Positions 25,177-34,074 of a DNA stretch of 64,000 nt are shown in pieces. Positions within the stretch are counted from its first letter, which is position 1; every line of letters begins with the position of its first letter. Below the pieces are notes generated by a model, which was not told the origin of the DNA, did not search any database, and saw nothing but the letters and a program-made list of their open reading frames with translations. Made by a program: the position numbers and the translations under genes. The stretch is from Thioalkalicoccus limnaeus (GTDB lineage: Bacteria > Pseudomonadota > Gammaproteobacteria > Chromatiales > Chromatiaceae), in NCBI RefSeq assembly GCF_041197575.1, contig NZ_JBDKXB010000002.1, positions 231,052 to 295,051 on the forward strand. The letters run 5' to 3'.

Positions 25177-26553
25177 CTACAGGAGACTCGGCAACCAGGT
25201 CGCCAAGGCGGGCCACAGGGCCAGCAACAGCAAGACCAGCAGCTGGATACCGACGAAGGGAACGGCGCCCCGATAGATCTGCATCGTGGTCAACAGCCGC
25301 GGCGCGACGCCGCGCAGATAGAACAACGCGAATCCGAATGGCGGGGTCAGGAACGAGGTCTGGAGGTTGATCGCGATCATGACCCCGAGCCAGACCGGAT
25401 CGACGCCCATCATGAGCAAAACCGGTGCGACGATCGGGACCACGACAAAGGTGATCTCGATGAAATCGAGGATGAAGCCGAGCAGAAACATCACCAGCAT
25501 CACGAGCGCAATGGCTCCGGCCGTGCCCCCGGGCAGCCCCGTCAGGAACCCGGCGACCATCTCATCGCCGTCGTACCCGCGGAATACCAGCGAGAAGAGC
25601 GCTGCGCCGATGAAGATGAAGAAGACCATCGCCGAGACGATCGTCGTTTGTCTGACGACGCCGCTCAGAATGGGCCAGGTCAATCGGCCGCGGAGCGCAG
25701 CGAGCAGCAAGGCGCCGACCGCGCCGACCGAGGCGGCCTCGGTCGGCGTGGCCCAGCCGGCGATGATCGAGCCCAATACCGCGATCATCAGGAGCAACGG
25801 CGGCATCAGGGCGCCGACGACGCGCCGCATCAGCGCGAAGCCGCCGATCGGCCGTTCGCTACCGGGAATGGCCGGCAGCGCGTCGGGCTTGATCCAGGCC
25901 AGGGCGAGCACGAAGACCACATAGAGTGCGACGAGCAGCAGGCCGGGCAGCAGGGCGCCGACGAACAGGTCACCGACCGAGACCGTGTCCGGCGCGAAGA
26001 TGCCCATGTCCAGCTGGGCCTGCTGATAGGATGACGACAGGATGTCGCCGAGCAGAACCAACACGATCGACGGCGGGATGATCTGACCGAGGGTGCCCGA
26101 GGCGCAAATGGTGCCGGCCGCGATCGATGGGTTGTAGTTGCGACGCAGCATCAGGGGCAACGACAGGAGCCCCATCGTGACCACGGTCGCGCCGACGATG
26201 CCGGTGCTCGCCGCCAACAGGGCGCCCACGAGGATCACCGAGATCCCGAGCCCTCCGCGCAGCGGCCCGAACAGCATGGCCATGGTATTCAGCAGATCCT
26301 CGGCCACGCGCGAGCGTTCGAGCATCACGCCCATGAACACGAACAACGGAACGGCGATCAGCGTCTCGTTGGTCATGATGCCGTAGAGGCGATTCGGCAT
26401 CGCCTCGAGGAAGGCCGGATCGAACGACCCCAAGGCCAGCCCGATCAGCGCGAAGAACAGCGCGACGCCGCCGAGTGACAGCGCCACCGGGTAGCCGAGC
26501 AGCAGAACGATGCCGACCGCTACGAACAGCAGCAGGGGCATCCAGTCAAGCAT
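25177..26553 (-). CDS. dctM: TRAP transporter large permease (DctM family)
   Basis: The 458-residue membrane protein has the 12-13 hydrophobic segments of DctM, starting MLDWMPLLLFVAVGIVLLLG, with the family signatures AASTGIVGATVVTMGLLSLP and GTLGQIIPPSIVLVLLGD and the C-terminal QTSFLTPPFGFALFYLRGVA. It forms the sodium-driven translocation channel of a tripartite uptake system for organic acids or related solutes. It overlaps the small permease gene by eight bases. No DctP binding protein gene is adjacent. Confidence 0.92.
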   Translation of the reverse strand: MLDWMPLLLFVAVGIVLLLGYPVALSLGGVALFFALIGLALGSFDPAFLEAMPNRLYGIMTNETLIAVPLFVFMGVMLERSRVAEDLLNTMAMLFGPLRGGLGISVILVGALLAASTGIVGATVVTMGLLSLPLMLRRNYNPSIAAGTICASGTLGQIIPPSIVLVLLGDILSSSYQQAQLDMGIFAPDTVSVGDLFVGALLPGLLLVALYVVFVLALAWIKPDALPAIPGSERPIGGFALMRRVVGALMPPLLLMIAVLGSIIAGWATPTEAASVGAVGALLLAALRGRLTWPILSGVVRQTTIVSAMVFFIFIGAALFSLVFRGYDGDEMVAGFLTGLPGGTAGAIALVMLVMFLLGFILDFIEITFVVVPIVAPVLLMMGVDPVWLGVMIAINLQTSFLTPPFGFALFYLRGVAPRLLTTMQIYRGAVPFVGIQLLVLLLLALWPALATWLPSLL

Positions 26554-27175
26554 CGCCGGGCCTGGTGTCGACGGATTCGGCCGGTGGCACTGATTCGTCG
26601 ATCCCCAACAGGACCAAGGTGTTGCGCAGCACCAGCACCAGTCCCTGGATCATCACCAACCCGGGCATGACCAGGATCAAGGTCTTGAGGAGGTAAACGC
26701 CCGGCAAGCCGCCGGCCTCGCGCGAACCCTCACGGACTGACCAGGACGAGGCCACGTAGTCCCAGCCGATCCACGCGATGAACAGACACACGGGGAACAG
26801 CAGCACCAGTGTGCCGCCGAGATCGACCCAAGCGCGCGCTCGCGGCCCCATCCGATAATAGAAGACGTCGACCCGCACGTGCCCCTCATGCCGCAAGGCG
26901 TACCCGATGCCCAGCATGAACAGCATCGCGTGCATATAGGTGACCGACTCCTGCATCGCGATCCAGCCGAGATCGAACAGGTAGCGCAGCACGACGACCA
27001 GGAAGGTGACCGCCACCATCAGCAGGGCCAGCCAGGCGGCCGCCCGCCCCACCCAATCGTTGACCCACTCGAGGCCCGCGATCGCGCGCCGCCACCAGGG
27101 CGGCGAAGGTCGAGGCGCCGGATCGGGGCCGGGCACAGGGGTTCGGCGGTGGCTTGGTGTCGATCGTCCGATCAT
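26546..27175 (-). CDS. dctQ: TRAP transporter small permease (DctQ family)
   Basis: From the ATG at 27175 (MIGRSTPSHRRTPVPGPDPA) the protein has 209 residues with four membrane segments: AAAWLALLMVAVTFLVVVLR, a second with MQESVTYMHAMLFMLGIGYA, VDLGGTLVLLFPVCLFIAWI, and TLILVMPGLVMIQGLVLVLR. EGHVRVDVFY between the second and third is the family signature. It partners the large permease it overlaps. An upstream in-frame start at 27220 would overlap the preceding gene and is less likely. Confidence 0.88.
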   Translation of the reverse strand: MIGRSTPSHRRTPVPGPDPAPRPSPPWWRRAIAGLEWVNDWVGRAAAWLALLMVAVTFLVVVLRYLFDLGWIAMQESVTYMHAMLFMLGIGYALRHEGHVRVDVFYYRMGPRARAWVDLGGTLVLLFPVCLFIAWIGWDYVASSWSVREGSREAGGLPGVYLLKTLILVMPGLVMIQGLVLVLRNTLVLLGIDESVPPAESVDTRPGDA

Positions 27176-27213
27176 CGTCGCGGCACGATCAGGAACAGGA
27201 TCGGTGCACCGGG

Positions 27214-27543
27214 TCACCAACTAAACAGCAGCCACTGGGGCACCGCCATATTCCACGGCCGATCATCGCGCACATCGAGCACGCCATCGCCATTCGAGTC
27301 GATCAGATAGTAAGGCCGGCCAACCAGGGGGTCGATCCGCACCATGTACAGTCGCCCGCGGATCCGGTATTCCTGGATGATCTCCCGCTCGGTCTCGATG
27401 ATCGTGATCTCGGGCTCGATCGCCTCGCCGCTCAGCGAAGCCGGAGGCAGGACCGGAGGCGACAGGTACTCGTCGATCAAGGGGTCGGCTCCCGCCGCGC
27501 CGACGATCAGGGCAGCCACGATTGCGAAGGTCAATCTGTTCAT
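27214..27543 (-). CDS. DUF2782 exported protein
   Basis: The 109-residue protein begins MNRLTFAIVAALIVGAAGAD, a signal peptide. The mature part matches DUF2782: EPEITIIETEREIIQEYRIR, then GRLYMVRIDPLVGRPYYLID and a C-terminal PQWLLFSW. Function unknown. In other gammaproteobacteria DUF2782 genes usually lie beside polA; here polA is not seen. The start at 27543 is set by the signal peptide; a longer frame to 27771 has no similarity. Confidence 0.75.
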   Translation of the reverse strand: MNRLTFAIVAALIVGAAGADPLIDEYLSPPVLPPASLSGEAIEPEITIIETEREIIQEYRIRGRLYMVRIDPLVGRPYYLIDSNGDGVLDVRDDRPWNMAVPQWLLFSW

Positions 27544-27773
27544 GAGATTCCAGCCAGTAACATTAGGGGGCCACCACCACGGATTCGACGAGAGCGGTGC
27601 CGCGCTCTGCTCCAGCACTGCCGCGTGGGTCGGGTCGAGCGCCCAGACAGGATACGACAAGCGATTCACAAAACGGAGGTCAAATCGCCGCCACACTACC
27701 ATATTCAGGGTCGCCGCTGCCCGGCGCGCGTGGCCTGTTCGAACACGAATAATGACCTCACCAAGGAGCACCC

Positions 27774-28262
27774 GTGAAGTACGTAACCCCTGACCTCTGT
27801 GATGCCTATCCCGACCTGATCGAAGTGGTTGAGCCTATGTTCATCAACCTGGGTGGTCGTGATTCCTTCGGTGGTCGAATCGTGACCATCAAGTGTTTTG
27901 AAGATAACTCTCTGGTCAAAGAAGAAGTCGAAAAGCCAGGTCAAGGCAAGGTGATGGTGGTGGACGCCGGTGGTTCTTTCCGCTGTGCCATGCTGGGCGA
28001 CATGCTGGCGGAGAAAGCGGTCGAAAATGGCTGGGAAGGCGTGATCATCTATGGCTGTATCCGTGATGTGGATGCCATCAACCAGCTGGATCTCGGTGTT
28101 CAGGCGCTGGGCACACATCCGAAAAAATCCGAGAAGAAGGGTGTCGGTGAATATCGGGTGCCTGTCTCCTTCGGTGGCGTGACCTTCGTCACGGGCGATT
28201 ATGTCTATGCCGATAATAACGGCATCATCGTTTCCCCCGAGCCGCTGACAATGCCTGAGTAA
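27774..28262 (+). CDS. rraA: RraA-family protein
   Basis: The 162-residue protein starts at a GTG (AAGGAG five bases before it) with MKYVTPDLCDAYPDLIEVVE. It carries the RraA signatures NLGGRDSFGGRIVTIKC, GKVMVVDAGGSFRCAMLGD, YGCIRDVDAI and the ring-stacking GVGEYRVPVSFGGV. E. coli RraA binds RNase E and inhibits RNA decay; relatives act as 4-hydroxy-4-methyl-2-oxoglutarate aldolases, and both readings fit. Base composition stands out: roughly 53 percent GC with many AA- and T-rich codons, against the strongly GC-rich genes around it, suggesting recent transfer. Confidence 0.85.
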   Translation: MKYVTPDLCDAYPDLIEVVEPMFINLGGRDSFGGRIVTIKCFEDNSLVKEEVEKPGQGKVMVVDAGGSFRCAMLGDMLAEKAVENGWEGVIIYGCIRDVDAINQLDLGVQALGTHPKKSEKKGVGEYRVPVSFGGVTFVTGDYVYADNNGIIVSPEPLTMPE

Positions 28263-28267
28263 CTCCT

Positions 28268-28366
28268 GTGCTCGATCCTGAACAGAAAAACGACTACGGA
28301 TACGAAATCCAAGCCGCCCTGAGTGTCCCGGCTGGGGCTGAAACACCTGCGACGGGACGGCAGTGA
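28268..28366 (+). other. Short reading frame after rraA, possible remnant
   Basis: A GTG-started frame of 32 residues (MLDPEQKNDYGYEIQAALSV at its start) lies six bases after rraA and shares its lower GC for the first half. It has no recognisable domain. It could be a leftover start of a gene brought in with rraA. I cannot show that it is translated. Confidence 0.2.
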
Positions 28367-28430
28367 AGGCGGGATGTGAGGTCAAGGCCCGGAAACACCT
28401 TGTCCGGACGCTCGTGAGTCGAGACAGTCG

Positions 28431-28943
28431 ATGGAGCCACAGCACAAGACCCTGACGATGACCCTCCTGATGACGCCCGACATGGCCAACTTCTCGGGGC
28501 ATGTCCACGGGGGCGCCACCTTGAAGCTGCTCGACCAGGTCGCCTACGCCTGCGCCGCGCGCTACTCGAACCGCTATGTCGTCACCCTGTCCGTGGACCA
28601 GGTCTTCTTTCGACAGCCACTGCGTGTCGGGGAGCTGGTCACCTGTCTGGCATCGGTGAATTACACGGGCAACACCTCGATGGAGGTCGGGATCCGCGTC
28701 ATCGCCGAGGACATCATCCACAAGACCACCCGCCACGCCATGACGTCCTACTTCACGATGGTGGCGGTGGACAAGCAGGGGCGCCCCGCGAAGGTCCCAC
28801 CGCTGCACGTGGAGACACCCAACGAGCGGCGTCGTTACGAAAGCGCCCTCCTGCGGCGGGAGTTCCGGCGGGAGATCGAGCGTCGTCACGAGGAGATCCG
28901 TCGGTTGCACAAGGCCGACACCGGGGAGCCACCGCCCGATTGA
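28431..28943 (+). CDS. Acyl-CoA thioesterase (hotdog fold, YciA-like)
   Basis: The 170-residue protein has the single hotdog domain of acyl-CoA hydrolases: LTMTLLMTPDMANFSGHVHG, then GGATLKLLDQVAYACAARYS with the catalytic Asp-containing helix, VVTLSVDQVFFRQPLRVGEL and GNTSMEVGIRVIAEDI. It hydrolyses acyl-CoA thioesters in the cytoplasm. The C-terminal 40 residues form a charged Arg/Glu-rich helix (RRREFRREIERRHEEIRR region), longer than in YciA itself. Substrate chain length cannot be inferred. Confidence 0.87.
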   Translation: MEPQHKTLTMTLLMTPDMANFSGHVHGGATLKLLDQVAYACAARYSNRYVVTLSVDQVFFRQPLRVGELVTCLASVNYTGNTSMEVGIRVIAEDIIHKTTRHAMTSYFTMVAVDKQGRPAKVPPLHVETPNERRRYESALLRREFRREIERRHEEIRRLHKADTGEPPPD

Positions 28944-29063
28944 CCATCACAGCTCTGCCGTGCCCCGATACCTTCTTGCCGTCATTTCGCGCGCAGCGGA
29001 TATTACTCGTGTCGGCGAACAGGCTACACTAGCGCAGCGTGAATAGTCCGATGGAACCGCACC

Positions 29064-31310
29064 GTGCCAAAATCGAAACGATCGACGACCCCGAGGGATC
29101 TGGACCCGCACCTCAAGCGCGAGGCGAAGCGATATGCCAGGCCGATCCCGAGCCGCGAATACATTCTCCAGATCCTGACCGAAGCCGGCGTCCCGTTGGC
29201 GTTCGACGAGGTGGCCAAGGCCCTGGCTTTGCACGAAGAGGCGGATCTGGTCGCGCTCGATCGTCGCTTGGGGGCCATGGTGCGCGACGGGCAATTGGTG
29301 CGCAACCGACGCGAAGCCTACTGTCTCGTCAACAAGCGCGATCTGATCGCCGGGCGCGTCATCGGTCACCCGGATGGCTATGGTTTCGTCAAGCCGGATG
29401 ACGGCGGCGACGACCTCTACCTGTATCCGAAGGAGATGCGGTCGCTGTTCCATAACGACCGGGTCGTCGTGCGGGTGACCGGGCGCGATCGGCGCGGGCG
29501 ACTCGAAGGCGCGCTGGTCGAGATCCTCGAGCGCAATACCCGCACCGTCGTCGGACGCCTGAATCAGGAGAGCGGCGTCGGCTTCGTCAAGCCCGACAAC
29601 AAGCGTCTGACCCACGACATCGTCATTCCGCGTGACCGCATCGGCGAGGCCCGCGCTGGCCAGATCGTCGTCGCCGAGATCACCGATCAGCCGACGAAGC
29701 GCACGCCGCCGATCGGCCTGATCCGCGAGGTGGTCGGCGACCACCTCGCGCCCGGGATGGAGACCGATATCGCGATCCGAACGCACGATGTGCCCGTTGA
29801 ATGGCCGCCCGAGGTCCTTGCGGACGTCGCCGGGCTGGGGGCCGAGGTGCCGGATGAGGCCAAGGCCGGGCGCGTCGATCTGCGCCATCTGCCGCTGGTC
29901 ACGATCGATGGCGCCGACGCCCGCGACTTCGACGACGCGGTCTTCTGCGAGCGCAAGCCGAAAGGCTGGAAGCTGCTGGTCGCGATCGCCGATGTGTCGG
30001 CCTATGTGATGCCCGATACCGCGCTCGATGCCGAGGCCTTGCGACGCGGCAACTCGGTCTATTTCCCCGACCGCGTGATCCCGATGTTGCCCGAGGTGCT
30101 GTCGAACGGGCTCTGCTCGCTGAACCCCGCGGTCGACCGTCTGTGCATGGTCTGCGAGCTCTACGTCGCCCAGGATGGACGCATCAGCCGCTCGCGCTTC
30201 TACGAGGCGGTGATGCGGTCGCACGCCCGGCTGACCTACGATCAGGTGGCCGCGATCCTGGTCGACGAGGCCCCCGATCTGCGCGCGCGACATGCCGAGC
30301 TGTTGCCGCATCTGACCGAACTGCATGCCCTCTATCGGGTGCTGCACGCGGCGCGGGTCGAGCGGGGCGCCATCGATTTCGACACGACCGAGACAAAATT
30401 CGTATTCAACGAACAGGGTCGGATCGAGGCCGTCGAGCCCCTGGTGCGTAACGATGCGCATCGGCTCATCGAGGAGTGCATGCTGGCGGCCAATGTGGCC
30501 GCCGCGCGCCTGTTCGAACGCCGCAAGATCCCGTCCCTGTTCCGCATTCATGAGACCCCGAACGACGAGAAGGTCAGCGACCTGCGCGAGTTTCTGGGCC
30601 AGCTCGGTCTGAGCCTGCCGGGCGGCAAGAAGCCGAAGGCGCAGGATTACGCGGCCCTGTTGGTCCACGTCAAGGAGCGGGCGGACTATCAGTTGATCCA
30701 GACGGTCCTGCTGCGTTCGATGCAGCAGGCCATGTACAGCTCCGACAATGTCGGCCACTTCGGTTTGGCGTTCGAGGCCTATACGCATTTCACGTCGCCG
30801 ATCCGGCGCTACCCGGATCTGGTCGTCCACCGCGTCATCAAGCACATCCTGGCCGGCGGCACCGCGGCCGATCTGGATTTCTCCAAGCCGCAACTCCAGG
30901 GGATCGGCGAGCACTGCTCGGGCACCGAGCGGCGCGCCGACGAGGCGACGCGCGACGCGGATGCCTGGCTCAAGTGCGAATTCATGCAGGACAAGCTCGG
31001 CGAGCGGTTCGCCGGGACCATCACCAGCGTCAATTCGTTCGGGCTCTTCGTCGAGCTCGACGGCATCCATATCGACGGCCTCGTCCATATCACGGCGCTC
31101 GACAACGATTACTATCATTTCGACCCGGTCGGCCGCCGTCTGACCGGCGAGCGCACCGGGACCGTCTATCGCCTCGGGGATCGGCTGCGGGTACAGCTGG
31201 CTGCCGTGAACTTGGACGAGCGCAAGATCGACTTCGTGCTGGCCCCATCCGATACGCCGGCGGCCAAGCCGGCCGGGCCGCGGCGCCGGTCACGGCGCCG
31301 CAAGGGCTGA
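29064..31310 (+). CDS. rnr: Ribonuclease R
   Basis: The 748-residue exoribonuclease degrades structured RNA 3' to 5'. The order is an N-terminal HTH-like region (SREYILQILTEAGVPLAFDE), two cold-shock domains (GRVIGHPDGYGFVKPDDGGD; VGRLNQESGVGFVKPDN), the RNB catalytic domain with DGADARDFDDAVF (the metal-binding Asp residues) and HFTSPIRRYPDLVVHR, then an S1 domain (FAGTITSVNSFGLFVELDGI) and a basic tail. It starts at GTG 29064. The rlmB gene follows ten bases after the stop, an arrangement also known in E. coli. Confidence 0.96.
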   Translation: MPKSKRSTTPRDLDPHLKREAKRYARPIPSREYILQILTEAGVPLAFDEVAKALALHEEADLVALDRRLGAMVRDGQLVRNRREAYCLVNKRDLIAGRVIGHPDGYGFVKPDDGGDDLYLYPKEMRSLFHNDRVVVRVTGRDRRGRLEGALVEILERNTRTVVGRLNQESGVGFVKPDNKRLTHDIVIPRDRIGEARAGQIVVAEITDQPTKRTPPIGLIREVVGDHLAPGMETDIAIRTHDVPVEWPPEVLADVAGLGAEVPDEAKAGRVDLRHLPLVTIDGADARDFDDAVFCERKPKGWKLLVAIADVSAYVMPDTALDAEALRRGNSVYFPDRVIPMLPEVLSNGLCSLNPAVDRLCMVCELYVAQDGRISRSRFYEAVMRSHARLTYDQVAAILVDEAPDLRARHAELLPHLTELHALYRVLHAARVERGAIDFDTTETKFVFNEQGRIEAVEPLVRNDAHRLIEECMLAANVAAARLFERRKIPSLFRIHETPNDEKVSDLREFLGQLGLSLPGGKKPKAQDYAALLVHVKERADYQLIQTVLLRSMQQAMYSSDNVGHFGLAFEAYTHFTSPIRRYPDLVVHRVIKHILAGGTAADLDFSKPQLQGIGEHCSGTERRADEATRDADAWLKCEFMQDKLGERFAGTITSVNSFGLFVELDGIHIDGLVHITALDNDYYHFDPVGRRLTGERTGTVYRLGDRLRVQLAAVNLDERKIDFVLAPSDTPAAKPAGPRRRSRRRKG

Positions 31311-31320
31311 GCCGAGCGGG

Positions 31321-32073
31321 ATGACACCGCCAGGTCTCACGCCGATCGGCGGTCGGCACAGCGTGCGCCTCGCCTTGAAGCAGGGTCAGGCCGGGCTCGT
31401 CGAGCTGTGGATCGCGGCCGGCGACCGGGAGCGGCGGCTTGCCGACCTCGCCGAACAGGCGCGCCAAGCCGGCCTGCCGGTGCGCGTGATGGCGCGCGAG
31501 GAGCTCGACCGTGTCAGCCCGGGGCTCCAGCATCAGGGTGTGTTGGCATGGGTCCGTCCCGTTGCGCCACGCGACGAGACGGACTTGGAGACCCGGCTCG
31601 AGGCGCTCTCCGGCCCCCCCTTCCTGTTGATCCTCGACGAGGTTCAGGATCCGCACAACCTCGGTGCCTGCCTGAGGACCGCCGAAGCCGTCGGCGTGCA
31701 GGCGGTCATCGCGCCGCGCGATCGCGCCGTCGGCCTGACGCCGGTCGTGCTCAAGGTGGCCTGCGGCGCCACCGAGACCCTGCCTTATATCCAGGTCGCC
31801 AACCTGTCGCGCACGATGGATCGGCTCAAGGCGCGCGGCATCTGGCTGGTGGGCCTGACCGGCGATGCCGGGGCTGATCTGTACGACGCGGATCTGACGG
31901 GTCCCTTAGCGCTGGTGATGGGCAACGAGGGGCGAGGTCTCAGGCGTCTGACCCGTGAACGCTGTGATCTGTTGGTGCGCTTGCCGATGGTCGGCCAGGT
32001 CGAGAGCCTCAATGTCTCGGTCGCCACCGGGATCGGACTCTATGAGGCCTTCCGTCAGCGTCGGCCGGTGTGA
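31321..32073 (+). CDS. rlmB: 23S rRNA (guanosine-2251-2'-O)-methyltransferase
   Basis: The 250-residue SpoU-class methyltransferase has the N-terminal substrate-binding domain (IGGRHSVRLALKQGQAGLVE) and the knotted catalytic domain with LILDEVQDPHNLGACLRTAE (motif 1, with the Asn-Leu-Gly-Ala), ALVMGNEGRGLRRL (motif 2) and LPMVGQVESLNVSVATGIGL (motif 3). It methylates G2251 in the peptidyl-transferase P loop using S-adenosylmethionine. It lies ten bases after rnr, probably cotranscribed. The 277 bases after it hold no gene that I can support. Confidence 0.94.
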   Translation: MTPPGLTPIGGRHSVRLALKQGQAGLVELWIAAGDRERRLADLAEQARQAGLPVRVMAREELDRVSPGLQHQGVLAWVRPVAPRDETDLETRLEALSGPPFLLILDEVQDPHNLGACLRTAEAVGVQAVIAPRDRAVGLTPVVLKVACGATETLPYIQVANLSRTMDRLKARGIWLVGLTGDAGADLYDADLTGPLALVMGNEGRGLRRLTRERCDLLVRLPMVGQVESLNVSVATGIGLYEAFRQRRPV

Positions 32074-32350
32074 TGCCGCACCCAAGTCCGCGGCGCGACC
32101 AGGCGATCACATCGGAATAATCCTACAAGCCTGTCGGAAGTGGGTGATTTCGATATGCGTTGCGCCGTGCGAGACTGGAATCGTCGCTAGCAAGGATGGT
32201 CAAGGACGACAACGTGCTGCCGGAGGTGCAGAGCAGGGAGCGCCCCAAACCCCAACCAAGCGCGTGGCGACACGGATCCCGTCACATGGATGGTGGCGGG
32301 ATTTCTTTTTGCCCCGGCCCGCGCTGGCCGGGGTCGAAGTCGCCTCGCCC

Positions 32351-32800
32351 TCAACGTGTCCGATAGGCCATGTGGCAGGCGGCGCAGATGCCGGTCAAAT
32401 CCTGCAAGGCGCGCAGCGCCGCGCCCAGGTCGTCCTCCTTGGTCACCCGGGCGAAGTCTGTCGCCGCCTCGTGCATGCCGAAGGCCATCTGGCGCATCCC
32501 GTCCGGCATGAAACGTCCTGGTCCGCCGAGCCCCCGGGTCGCGGCCGCGTGCTTGCCCATCGTACTGACCCCCATGGTCTGCTCGGCGACCTCGCCAGCC
32601 GCGGCTAGTTCGCCGTTGGCGAGGTGCCCAAGGATCCGCTGGTAGGCGAGCAGGTGCTCTTGCATCTCGCGTCGCAACAGTTGCTGCTGCAGCTCCGGCA
32701 TCTCGACCAGATACCGGGTGTCGGCCGGAGGCGCCGGGGCCTGCGCGACGGCCATGGGCGCGAAGGCGAGCAACGTGGCGAGGATGGCGGGTCGCAGCAT
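32351..32800 (-). CDS. Cytochrome c'-like haem protein
   Basis: The 149-residue protein has a signal peptide (MLRPAILATLLAFAPMAVAQ) and a single C-terminal haem motif, CAACH (Cys139, Cys142, His143), six residues from the end. The body is mostly helical. A haem site at the C-terminus of a helical bundle is the layout of cytochrome c' and c556-type proteins, which bind nitric oxide or carry electrons in the periplasm. The exact subgroup is uncertain. The neighbours do not indicate a partner. Confidence 0.75.
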   Translation of the reverse strand: MLRPAILATLLAFAPMAVAQAPAPPADTRYLVEMPELQQQLLRREMQEHLLAYQRILGHLANGELAAAGEVAEQTMGVSTMGKHAAATRGLGGPGRFMPDGMRQMAFGMHEAATDFARVTKEDDLGAALRALQDLTGICAACHMAYRTR

Positions 32801-32939
32801 GGTCGGCCGTCCTGTGGTTCGATAAGCCGAGGGATGGTGGATATTCTAGGGCGAGGGGCCGGTCGCGTCACCACCAGAGTTCGTCCCGTGGTGCCCCGCG
32901 CCGCGTTCCCCGTGAAGGCGGCGCGGGGCAGACCGAGCA

Positions 32940-33998
32940 TCAATGGCGTTCCGAGACCTCGGCCTCGGCGAAGGTGGCCATCTGATTGTGCAGCGCGCAT
33001 GCGATCCGCAGCAGCGGCACCGCAACGGCGGCGCCGCTGCCTTCGCCCAGGCGCAGGCCAAGATCCAGCAGGGGCGGGATACCCAGCGCCTGCACCAGTT
33101 GCCGATGCCCGGGTTCGGCCGAGGCATGCGACAGGATGAACCAGTCCACGGCGCCCGGGCGCAGGCGCTCGGCCGTCAGGGCCGCCACCGTGCTGATGAA
33201 GCCGTCGACGAGCACGGGAAGACCCATCTGCGCGCACGACAGATAACCCCCGGTCAGAGCCGCGATCTCGAAGCCGCCGACGCGGCGCAGGGCCTCGAAG
33301 GGCCGTCCGAGATGATCGCGATGGAGGCTCAGGGCGCGATCGATGACGGTTATTTTGTGGGCGACGCCGTCCGGGCTCAACCCGGTTCCGGGGCCGGCAA
33401 GGGCTTCCGCCGGGGCCGACAACAGGGCGCAGGCCAGCGCTGCGGCGGCGGTCGTGTTGCCGATGCCCATCTCGCCGCCGATGAAGACATCGGCACCGGC
33501 CAGGCGCGCGCGCTCGGCCGCATGTCGGCCCGCGGCCAAGGCGCGCACGCATTGGTGTTCATCCATCGCCGGACCGATGACGAAATTCGCGGTGCCCGGA
33601 CCGAGATCGCAGCGCGTGACGCCGTCGAGCGCACCGGTATCGACGACGGTGCCGAGGTTCACGACCTCGAGCCTGGCCCCGAGCACCCGCGCCGCGACGC
33701 TGATGGCGGCGCCGCCGCGCGCGAAGTTCTTGACCATCTCCGCCGTCACGACCTGCGGGAAGGCCGAGATCCCTTCGGCCGCGACACCATGATCACCGGC
33801 GAACACGACGATATGAACGCGGTCCGCACGGGGCTGTTCGGTGCCTTGCATCGCGGCCAGGTGCACCGCGAGTTCCTCCAGCCGACCGAGCGCCCCGGGC
33901 GGCTTTGTCAGCCTGACCTGCCGGGCCAACGCATTCTGACGTGCCGACTCGTCGAGCCGGGCGGCGGGGACATTCAACCATTCGAGGTCCTGACTCAC
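32940..33998 (-). CDS. cobT: Nicotinate-nucleotide-dimethylbenzimidazole phosphoribosyltransferase
   Basis: The 352-residue enzyme makes alpha-ribazole phosphate, the lower ligand precursor of cobalamin. Family signatures include TKPPGALGRLEELAVHLAAM, VFAGDHGVAAEGISAFPQVV, GGAAISVAARVLGA, FIGGEMGIGNTTAAAAL and SHASAEPGHRQLVQALG, and a catalytic-type Glu occurs near the end (LRLGEGSGAA). It starts at GTG 33998. The cobD-like gene lies 76 bases upstream on the same strand, so the two form a small B12 assembly cluster. Confidence 0.95.
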   Translation of the reverse strand: MSQDLEWLNVPAARLDESARQNALARQVRLTKPPGALGRLEELAVHLAAMQGTEQPRADRVHIVVFAGDHGVAAEGISAFPQVVTAEMVKNFARGGAAISVAARVLGARLEVVNLGTVVDTGALDGVTRCDLGPGTANFVIGPAMDEHQCVRALAAGRHAAERARLAGADVFIGGEMGIGNTTAAAALACALLSAPAEALAGPGTGLSPDGVAHKITVIDRALSLHRDHLGRPFEALRRVGGFEIAALTGGYLSCAQMGLPVLVDGFISTVAALTAERLRPGAVDWFILSHASAEPGHRQLVQALGIPPLLDLGLRLGEGSGAAVAVPLLRIACALHNQMATFAEAEVSERH

Positions 33999-34074
33999 TG
34001 ATCACTCCGAAAGCGGGTGCCGGCCGCGAGGCCGAGCGGGGATGATTGGGGCGCCCAGGTGCGGGTCGCCCCGA

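Noticed and set aside
28947..31118. A 723-residue minus-strand frame opposite rnr
   Set aside because: Fully antisense to RNase R and with no recognisable protein pattern; a composition effect.
32312..32333. Hairpin CCCCGGCC/GGCCGGGG before the cytochrome gene as a terminator
   Set aside because: The T-run lies on the wrong side on both strands, so it does not fit a Rho-independent terminator for either neighbour.
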